Shown here one piece after another: positions 7,537 through 12,370 of a stretch of DNA of 12,370 bases (position 1 is its first letter; every line of letters starts with the position of its first letter). The position numbers and the translations under genes were made by a program. The DNA is from Bacteroidota bacterium (GTDB lineage Bacteria; Bacteroidota; Bacteroidia; Bacteroidales; PXBB01), in assembly GCA_022708385.1 (NCBI GenBank), contig JAKIYU010000052.1:1-12370 (forward strand), in the 5' to 3' direction. Below the pieces are notes generated by a model. That model had not been told where the DNA came from. It worked only from the letters and a program-made list of their open reading frames with translations, and searched no databases.

Positions 7537-8484
7537 ATGTCTTTAGAAAAAACTTATAAAATAGAACAAATACCCCTTATCGATTTCTTTGGCCCCAACA
7601 ATACCCACTTCGAAGCGCTCGAAAACCATTTTCCTAAGCTGAAAATGGTGGCCAGGGGAAACACCATAAAAGTATCAGGTGAAGAAAGCATAATAGAGGA
7701 ATTTGATAAAGTATTCATCCTCATTTTAAACAAACTCGAAAAATTTAACACACTTACCCTTAATGATATTAAGTTTATTCTTGGTGATGATGTAAATGGC
7801 GAAACCGATTACCTTAACGGAAACAATGATATTCTTGTTCATGGCTGTAATGGTATTCTTGTTAAGGCGCGTACACCCAATCAAAAGCGCATGGTTAAAG
7901 CGCTCGAAAGTAAGGATATGGTTATTGTAATCGGCCCTGCTGGTACAGGCAAAACTTATACGGCTGTCGCTTTGGCTGTAAGGGCACTGAAAAATAAAGA
8001 AGTCCGAAAAATTATTCTTACACGGCCAGCTGTCGAAGCCGGCGAAAACCTCGGCTTTTTGCCCGGCGACCTCAAAGATAAACTCGACCCTTACATGCAG
8101 CCACTCTATGATGCGCTATACGACATGATTCCTACACCCAAACTCCATGCGTATATCGAAGACAGAACCATCGAAATTGCCCCCCTGGCTTTCATGAGAG
8201 GGCGTACGCTTGATTATGCATTTGTAATCCTCGACGAAGCCCAAAATGCATCAGAAGCCCAACTAAAAATGTTTCTGACACGCATGGGAAAATCGGCCAA
8301 ATTCGTTGTTACCGGCGACATCACACAGATCGACCTGCCCAAAAATCAACCTTCAGGCCTCCTCAAAGCACAGGAAATTCTTAAAAGTGTAGATGATATC
8401 GCATTTATTTATCTCGATGAGAAAGATGTGGTAAGGCACCGGCTGGTTACCAAAATCATCAACGCTTATAATGAAAATGAATAA
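7537..8484 (+). CDS. phoH: PhoH family ATPase
   Basis: PhoH-like proteins are cytoplasmic P-loop ATPases, often linked to RNA metabolism and ribosome-related work, whose exact role is still unclear. The 315-residue protein has an N-terminal KH-like segment (about 10-75, with VARGNTIKVSGEE). A P-loop domain then carries Walker A GPAGTGKT (133-140), ILTRPAVEAGENLGFLPGD (160-178), Walker B VILDEAQNA (230-238) and the sensor VVTGDITQIDLP (257-268). Length and motifs fit the standard bacterial PhoH (YbeZ-like) group, with nothing missing. The ATG at 7537 is used because the protein begins there as other family members do. purC starts 30 bp after its stop with no promoter seen between them, so the two are probably co-transcribed. 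Confidence 0.93.
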   Translation: MSLEKTYKIEQIPLIDFFGPNNTHFEALENHFPKLKMVARGNTIKVSGEESIIEEFDKVFILILNKLEKFNTLTLNDIKFILGDDVNGETDYLNGNNDILVHGCNGILVKARTPNQKRMVKALESKDMVIVIGPAGTGKTYTAVALAVRALKNKEVRKIILTRPAVEAGENLGFLPGDLKDKLDPYMQPLYDALYDMIPTPKLHAYIEDRTIEIAPLAFMRGRTLDYAFVILDEAQNASEAQLKMFLTRMGKSAKFVVTGDITQIDLPKNQPSGLLKAQEILKSVDDIAFIYLDEKDVVRHRLVTKIINAYNENE

Positions 8485-8514
8485 AAACAGTTATTAATTA
8501 AAAAATTGTATCAA

Positions 8515-9471
8515 ATGAATACCCAGGCTGTAGTTAAAACAAATTTCAACTTTCCCCGGCAAAAAAATGTTTATGTAGGCAAAGTACGCGATGTGTATAA
8601 TATCGATGATAACTTAATGGTAATGATCGTTACCGACCGTATTTCGGCTTTTGATGTGGTTTTACCCGAAGGAATCCCGTATAAAGGGCAGGTGCTTAAT
8701 CAAATAGCTTCACTTTTTCTCGACGCCACTGCCGACATTGTACCCAACTGGAAAATTGCAACGCCCGACCCCATGGTAACCGTAGGCCATTATTGTGAAC
8801 CCTTCAAGGTCGAAATGGTCATCAGGGGATACCTCACCGGCCATGCATGGCGCGAATACAAAGCCGGCAAACGCACCCTGTGCGGCGTTTCTTTGCCCGA
8901 GGGCATGAAAGAAAACGAAAAATTCTCTAAACCTATTATAACGCCTACCACCAAGGCCCTTATCGGACACGACGAAGACATTTCGCGCGAAGAAATTATC
9001 GCTACAGGCCTCGTAAGCGAAAACGATTACGCCTGCCTCGAAGATTATACGTACAAACTTTTCGAACGCGGCTCTGAAATGGCTTCAAAGAAAGGCCTGA
9101 TATTGGTTGATACCAAATATGAATTTGGAAAGAAAAACGGCACTATTTATCTTATCGACGAAATTCATACTCCCGATTCTTCACGCTATTTCTACGCGAC
9201 TGGTTACGAAGAAAACCTTAAAAACAACCTCTCCCAGAGGCAACTGTCGAAGGAATTTGTACGCGAGTGGCTTATGGAAAAAGGATTTCAGGGTAAAGAA
9301 GGACAACAGGTTCCCTTGATGGATAAGGCTTTTGTAAATTCGGTTTCTGAAAGATATATCGAATTGTTCGAAAGCATTACAGGGGAAAAATTCTTAAAAT
9401 CAGATGCGTCCAATGTTACTGAAAGGGTTTACCAAAATATAACCCGTTTTTTAAAAGAAACGGGTTTTTGA
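8515..9471 (+). CDS. purC: Phosphoribosylaminoimidazole-succinocarboxamide synthase
   Basis: PurC (SAICAR synthetase) joins CAIR and aspartate using ATP in de novo purine synthesis. The 318-residue protein shows GKVRDVY (22-28), DRISAFDVVLPEGIPYKG (41-58), the substrate loop MVIRGYLTGHAWREY (101-115), ITPTTKA (142-148), GHDEDIS (151-157), LILVDTKYEFG (195-205) and DEIHTPDSSRYF (215-226). It belongs to the longer form (about 300 residues) rather than the 240-residue E. coli type. The ATG at 8515 is preferred; an in-frame TTG at 8506 would add only three residues. It lies 30 bp after phoH and 11 bp before the peptidase gene. Its last codons also form a terminator-like hairpin (listed separately). 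Confidence 0.95.
   Translation: MNTQAVVKTNFNFPRQKNVYVGKVRDVYNIDDNLMVMIVTDRISAFDVVLPEGIPYKGQVLNQIASLFLDATADIVPNWKIATPDPMVTVGHYCEPFKVEMVIRGYLTGHAWREYKAGKRTLCGVSLPEGMKENEKFSKPIITPTTKALIGHDEDISREEIIATGLVSENDYACLEDYTYKLFERGSEMASKKGLILVDTKYEFGKKNGTIYLIDEIHTPDSSRYFYATGYEENLKNNLSQRQLSKEFVREWLMEKGFQGKEGQQVPLMDKAFVNSVSERYIELFESITGEKFLKSDASNVTERVYQNITRFLKETGF
9441..9469 (+). terminator. Terminator-like hairpin inside the 3' end of purC
   Basis: AACCCGTTT (9441-9449) pairs perfectly with AAACGGGTT (9458-9466) around an 8-nt loop; the arm is followed by a T run to 9469, then GATTTG. This has the form of an intrinsic terminator, though the T-tract is short. It lies within coding sequence, ending in the purC stop codon (9469-9471), only 14 bp before the ATG of the next gene. 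It may cut down transcription into the peptidase gene. Confidence 0.55.
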
Positions 9472-9482
9472 TTTGACAAACG

Positions 9483-10322
9483 ATGGTTTTGAATAAAGCA
9501 AAATTTTTTTTAGTTTGCTTAGGGATAGCATCCATCAAGGTATTTTCGCAAGATTCTGTAAATAAATTCGAATTAAAGGGCGAAATAATTCAGGGAGGCC
9601 TTATTTGGGGTGTGGCTTCCAATGTGTCGGAAATTTATCTTGGTAACACGAAGATAAAAACCGACAGCGCCGGACATTTCATTTTTGGTTTCGACAGGGA
9701 CGATACCGATAAACAAAGTCTTAAAATTATTTATAAAGACAACCAGATTGATTTTAAAGTATTGACACCGGTAAAACGTTCGTATAATATTCAGCGTATT
9801 AATGAACTTGAACAGAAATATGTAAGCCCCCCAAAAGAATTACTCGAAAAAATTGAGAAGGAAACAAAAATAATTGCAGAGGCACGTCTGCTAATCGACA
9901 ATACCGATACAGCTTATTATCTTTCTGGTTTTATGCGGCCTGTGGAAGGCGGGCGCATCAGTGGTGTCTTTGGCGGGCAGCGCATCCTTAACGGCGAAGC
10001 CAAAAGCCCTCATAACGGAATTGATATTGCTTTACCTGCAGGTACACCTGTCTATGCCATGGCCGATGGCGTTGTGCGCCTCAAAGGCGATGACTTTCAC
10101 TATAACGGAAATTTTATTTTACTCGACCATGGACTAGGCCTAAGCTCTGTATATGTGCATTTGCTTAAAACCTTCGTCAGCACCGGCGAAAAGGTAACCA
10201 AAGGCCAGAAAATCGGAGAAGTGGGCTCTACCGGTCGCTCTACAGGACCCCACCTCCACTGGGGCGTGCAATGGTACAAAAAACGCATCGACCCCCAAGC
10301 CGTGCTGGACTTAGAAAAATAA
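9483..10322 (+). CDS. Secreted M23 family metallopeptidase (LytM-type)
   Basis: M23 enzymes are zinc endopeptidases that cut cross-links in cell-wall peptidoglycan. The 279-residue protein has a signal peptide (residues 1-23, ending VFSQ), so it acts in the periplasm. An N-terminal beta-rich domain (about 28-100, with QGGLIWG and GHFIFGFDRD) follows, then a helical link (about 104-135). The M23 domain covers about 150-275, and the zinc and catalytic residues are all there: H177 and D181 (HNGID), H226 (YVHL), and H257 and H259 (HLH in GPHLHWG). The enzyme should therefore be active. Its build matches a broad group of M23 proteins well known in Proteobacteria. It starts 11 bp after purC, but the hairpin at the end of purC may limit read-through. 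I found no TAnnTTTG box just upstream. Confidence 0.92.
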   Translation: MVLNKAKFFLVCLGIASIKVFSQDSVNKFELKGEIIQGGLIWGVASNVSEIYLGNTKIKTDSAGHFIFGFDRDDTDKQSLKIIYKDNQIDFKVLTPVKRSYNIQRINELEQKYVSPPKELLEKIEKETKIIAEARLLIDNTDTAYYLSGFMRPVEGGRISGVFGGQRILNGEAKSPHNGIDIALPAGTPVYAMADGVVRLKGDDFHYNGNFILLDHGLGLSSVYVHLLKTFVSTGEKVTKGQKIGEVGSTGRSTGPHLHWGVQWYKKRIDPQAVLDLEK

Positions 10323-10510
10323 GTTAAGAACTTTAGGTACTATAGCTCACCTTAGGAGGTCACTAAGCGAACAAAGTGAACAGGATAGCTATCGGTTCGA
10401 AGTGCCGAACTCTGAATTCTGAATTCCGAACTTCGAACTTTAAGTACTTTAGGCACTTCAAACTTTTTACCCTATCGAAGGGTAGCTCACTTTAAGTACT
10501 TTAGGCACTC
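10323..10510. repeat. Repeat-rich spacer between convergent genes
   Basis: This 188-bp spacer holds short repeats instead of a gene. A 20-bp string beginning CTTTAAGTAC and ending GGCACT occurs identically at 10438-10457 and 10490-10509. TAGCTCAC occurs at 10343-10350 and 10483-10490, and again at 12020-12027 in the other spacer. GAAGTGCC (10399-10406) is inverted as GGCACTTC (10452-10459). TACCCT (10468-10473) pairs with AGGGTA (10479-10484) around a 5-nt loop. GAATTC-rich and TTCGAAC-like strings fill much of the rest. The hairpins could end transcription of the peptidase and rubrerythrin genes, but none has a proper T-tract. Confidence 0.7.
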
Positions 10511-11089
10511 TTAATAATTCTCCTCCCTTATCTGCATATAAGCTTTCGGGTGCAGGCAGGCTGGGCAGTTTTCGAGGGCTTTGGCCGATTCGTAAACAAA
10601 ACCGCAGTTGATGCATTCCCACCACACTTTGCCGTCTTTTACAAATACCTTGTCTTCCGATAGGTTCTGCAGCAGTTTCAGGTAGCGTTTTTCATGTTCG
10701 GCCTCCACTTTGGCAATCATTTTAAAAGCGGTCGCAATGTCTTTAAAGCCTTCTTCGGCAGCTATTTCGGCAAATTTAGGATACAATAAAGTCCATTCTT
10801 CATTTTCGCCTTCAGCAGCTGCTTTCAGGTTTTCCATCGTGGTACCTATAACGCCTGCTGGATACATGGCTGTAATTTCTACCATGCCGCCTTCAAGAAA
10901 TTTGAAAAACCGCTTGGCATGTTCTTTTTCCTGATTTGCTGTTTTCTGAAAAATGTCGGCAATTTGCTCGTAACCTTCCTTACGGGCTACTTTTGCAAAA
11001 AACTCATAACGGTTTCTTGCCTGAGATTCTCCTGCAAATGATTTGAGCAGGTTCTGTTCTGTTTTGGTTCCTTTGAGTGATTGTGACAT
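10511..11089 (-). CDS. rbr: Rubrerythrin
   Basis: Rubrerythrin reduces hydrogen peroxide to water in the cytoplasm of anaerobes, using a di-iron site fed by a rubredoxin-type iron centre. The 192-residue protein carries the ferritin-like di-iron ligands E21, E54 and H57 (EKEH), E95 and E98, and E129 and H132 (EAEH). A C-terminal rubredoxin domain has C159-x2-C162 and C175-x2-C178. All metal ligands are present and the length is typical. The ATG at 11089 gives the usual start (MSQSLKGTKTEQNLLKSFAG); an earlier in-frame start would add 22 unlikely residues overlapping the upstream gene. It begins 20 bp after the stop of the flavin reductase-rubredoxin gene, so the two very likely share one transcript. 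Confidence 0.95.
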   Translation of the reverse strand: MSQSLKGTKTEQNLLKSFAGESQARNRYEFFAKVARKEGYEQIADIFQKTANQEKEHAKRFFKFLEGGMVEITAMYPAGVIGTTMENLKAAAEGENEEWTLLYPKFAEIAAEEGFKDIATAFKMIAKVEAEHEKRYLKLLQNLSEDKVFVKDGKVWWECINCGFVYESAKALENCPACLHPKAYMQIREENY

Positions 11090-11109
11090 AATAATAAATA
11101 TTTGGGTTA

Positions 11110-11799
11110 TTAAATTTTTATAAATTCGTTTTTGGTAACACCGCAAACCGGGCAAACCCAGTTAGGGCCCAGAGCGTCAAAAGCACCGGCATAATCTTCT
11201 GTATATAAATAACCGCATACTTCGCATTTGTATTGGTGCGCATTGTTTTGCTCAGGTGTATTTTGGGTCAGGGTGTTTATAAGCCTGCTTTCATCAATAT
11301 ATGTCGGGGCATTTTTGGGCGCTTTGCCTTTTTTTATTTTCCTGTAATAAGCGTAGGTGAGTGGCTCTGCAGTTGCATCAATAATATCTGTGGCAATAAG
11401 CTCTCCGATAAAAATATAATGTGTGCCCGCATCTATTTCCTGAACGAGCTTAAACTCAAGAACCACAAGCGTATCCTGAATTACAAGCGGCAAGCCTGAA
11501 TTCGTGTACTTAACCGCAACTTGGTCGAATTTATTAATGTCTTTGCCACTCTTATAGCCAAAAGTGCCAATAAGTTCTGCCGACGCATCCTTGTGCAAAA
11601 CCGACAGGCCAAACATGCCGCTTTGCCTGATTATGGAGGCTGAGTAATTGTTTTTGTTGCAGCAAACTGCAAATTGCGGCGGCTCCGATGTAACCTGAAA
11701 AGCCGCATTAGCAATAAAACCCGCTGGTTTATCTTTGCACCCCGAAGTTACAATATAAAGCCCGTAAGTAATATTATAAAGAGCCTCGTACTGTATCAT
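11110..11799 (-). CDS. Flavin reductase-rubredoxin fusion (high-molecular-weight rubredoxin type)
   Basis: The 229-residue protein joins an FMN-binding flavin reductase domain (about 1-165, split-barrel type) to a C-terminal rubredoxin domain (about 189-229). The rubredoxin part has YKCEVCGYLY and NWVCPVCGVTKNEF, with iron ligands C192, C195, C216 and C219. The same architecture is known as high-molecular-weight rubredoxin (Hrb) in Moorella, where it carries electrons from NADH to a flavodiiron protein. Here the next gene is rubrerythrin, so it likely feeds electrons to peroxide reduction; this is inference. The ATG at 11799 is preferred. The frame stays open to an ATG at 11895, but those 32 residues look like AT-rich leader and span the -7 box. 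A linker (about 166-188) rich in Asn, Gln and Thr separates the domains. Confidence 0.9.
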   Translation of the reverse strand: MIQYEALYNITYGLYIVTSGCKDKPAGFIANAAFQVTSEPPQFAVCCNKNNYSASIIRQSGMFGLSVLHKDASAELIGTFGYKSGKDINKFDQVAVKYTNSGLPLVIQDTLVVLEFKLVQEIDAGTHYIFIGELIATDIIDATAEPLTYAYYRKIKKGKAPKNAPTYIDESRLINTLTQNTPEQNNAHQYKCEVCGYLYTEDYAGAFDALGPNWVCPVCGVTKNEFIKI

Positions 11800-11804
11800 G
11801 TAAA

Positions 11805-11812
11805 CAAAATTA
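11805..11812 (-). promoter_or_regulatory. -7 element directly before the flavin reductase-rubredoxin gene
   Basis: On the minus strand TAATTTTG (11812-11805) fits TAnnTTTG and ends five bases before the ATG at 11799. Transcription would start at or next to the start codon, giving a leaderless or nearly leaderless mRNA. No -33 TTTG is seen at the expected distance, so the box may be a chance match. Confidence 0.35.
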
Positions 11813-11926
11813 GAGGCTAAAAATAATGCTTTTTTATAAACTGTAATAAATTCTTTATACCCAAAAAACACAGGGAAGTGATCAAAATCGGCCACGGAGG
11901 ATAAAATAACTTTCAGTTCAGAGTAC

Positions 11927-11987
11927 TTGGAGTTCGGAATTCTGAGTTGTGGTTTTCAAACTCTAAACTCCAAATTCCGAACTCCAA
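11927..11987. repeat. Long inverted repeat in the serpin/rubredoxin spacer
   Basis: TTGGAGTTCGGAATT (11927-11941) is repeated perfectly inverted as AATTCCGAACTCCAA (11973-11987), a 15-bp stem with a 31-nt interior that holds a further short GAGTT/AACTC pair. The element follows the serpin stop on the minus strand. It shares the ATTCCGAACT string with the spacer at 10323-10510, suggesting a dispersed repeat family. It could act as a transcript end for the serpin gene, though no T-tract follows. Confidence 0.75.
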
Positions 11988-11988
11988 A

Positions 11989-12019
11989 CTTCACACTTCA
12001 CACTTCACACTTCACACTT
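11989..12019. repeat. 7-bp microsatellite, CTTCACA x4
   Basis: Four perfect copies of CTTCACA run from 11989 to 12016, followed by CTT. The tract starts two bases after the inverted repeat and ends 12 bp before the serpin stop codon. The motif TAGCTCAC follows at 12020-12027, as in the 10323-10510 spacer. It lies outside coding sequence, so slippage would not alter a protein. Confidence 0.85.
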
Positions 12020-12031
12020 TAGCTCACTATA

Positions 12032-12370
12032 TTATTCGGCTACCGGTTCCATCATTCTACCCATAAATAAAATGGCTTTGGTTTCGTCGTCCACTATGTA
12101 AAACAGGAAGGGGTGATTGGCATTGAAAATAATGGGTAAGTCCTTCTTTTCCGGGGCGCAGCTTGTTGTCATCATTACCACAGCTGTTGCGGCAGCGGCT
12201 CCGGTGCCTTTTTCATCCACTTCGATAAAAGCTTTATGGAAAACCTCCGAAATATTCAGGTCGTTGGTAGGCGACATTTTTGAAAAATCAGCACCGCTCT
12301 TAAAAGCTGAAGCCATGCCCATATTTTTAAGGTAGTCGCTCAGGCTTAGGGCCAGGGTGGTTTTAAATTT
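12032..12370 (-). CDS. Serpin, C-terminal part (cut by right edge)
   Basis: The frame is open to the right edge and ends at the stop at 12034-12032, so only 112 C-terminal residues are seen. They match the serpin C-terminus: KFKTTLALSLSDYLKNMGM, a DFSKMSP segment, ISEVFHKAFIEVDEKGTG, the reactive centre loop, and FNANHPFLFYIVDDETKAILFMGRM. Serpins inhibit proteases by trapping them after cleavage of the reactive loop. The hinge here (GTGAAAATAVV) has the small residues needed for loop insertion, so it should be an inhibitor. Counting from the hinge glycine as P15, P1 would be Thr and P1' Ser, followed by a Cys; loop length variation makes this uncertain. Bacterial serpins are often exported, but the N-terminus that would show this is missing. 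Confidence 0.92.
   Translation of the reverse strand, partial: KFKTTLALSLSDYLKNMGMASAFKSGADFSKMSPTNDLNISEVFHKAFIEVDEKGTGAAAATAVVMMTTSCAPEKKDLPIIFNANHPFLFYIVDDETKAILFMGRMMEPVAE

Noticed and set aside
10468..10484. Rho-independent terminator for the peptidase or rubrerythrin gene
   Set aside because: The TACCCT/AGGGTA stem is short and no T-tract follows it on either strand, so I list it only as part of the repeat-rich spacer.
11090..11155. 22-residue N-terminal extension of rubrerythrin
   Set aside because: It would overlap the end of the upstream rubredoxin-fusion gene, and the standard rubrerythrin start lies at the inner ATG.
11800..11895. 32-residue N-terminal extension of the flavin reductase-rubredoxin protein
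   Set aside because: It is AT-rich leader that spans a -7 box, and the flavin reductase domain starts properly at the inner ATG.
1..12370. tRNA, rRNA, riboswitch, insertion sequence or phage gene
   Set aside because: I found no tRNA-like cloverleaf, conserved ribosomal segment, transposase motif, terminal repeats with a target duplication, or phage protein in either strand by eye.

Overview
The window looks like chromosome from a member of the Bacteroidetes (CFB group). Four signs support this. Several genes carry the Bacteroidetes -7 promoter element TAnnTTTG upstream. Strong Shine-Dalgarno sites are absent. A huge secreted protein is built of Ig-like/PKD-like repeats. The protein versions (DsbD with a GxGCVNC thioredoxin site, long PurC, PhoH, the SAM-hydrolase family) look like those of that phylum. 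The rubredoxin and rubrerythrin genes suggest an anaerobic or microaerobic lifestyle. I cannot name a genus.

Layout. 1-2885 (minus): 5' part of a very large secreted repeat protein that starts with TTG and runs off the left edge, at least 961 codons with no stop. 2886-3005: divergent promoter region. 3006-4349 (plus): tilS. 4389-6404 (plus): dsbD-type thiol:disulfide interchange protein. 6405-6646: non-coding, with three tandem hairpin-forming units of about 62-65 bp. 6647-7429 (minus): SAM hydroxide adenosyltransferase (DUF62) family. 7430-7536: divergent promoter region with a perfect palindrome. 7537-8484, 8515-9471 and 9483-10322 (plus): phoH, purC and a secreted M23 peptidase, closely spaced, with a terminator-like hairpin in the last codons of purC. 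10323-10510: repeat-rich spacer. 11799-10511 (minus): two-gene operon of a flavin reductase-rubredoxin fusion (high-molecular-weight rubredoxin type) and rubrerythrin. 11800-12031: spacer with a long inverted repeat and a 7-bp microsatellite. 12032-12370 (minus): C-terminal part of a serpin, cut by the right edge.

How the genes fit together. Most are core functions: tRNA-Ile lysidine modification, periplasmic reducing power, purine synthesis and a PhoH ATPase. The rubredoxin fusion and rubrerythrin form a plausible electron-transfer chain for reductive peroxide removal. The repeat protein is an export or surface product with conserved cysteine pairs in each module. I see no prophage, insertion sequence, CRISPR array, tRNA or rRNA, and no clear unknown defence or biosynthetic system. 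The least explained parts are the three intergenic repeat regions, the terminator-like hairpin between purC and the peptidase gene, and the repeat protein itself.
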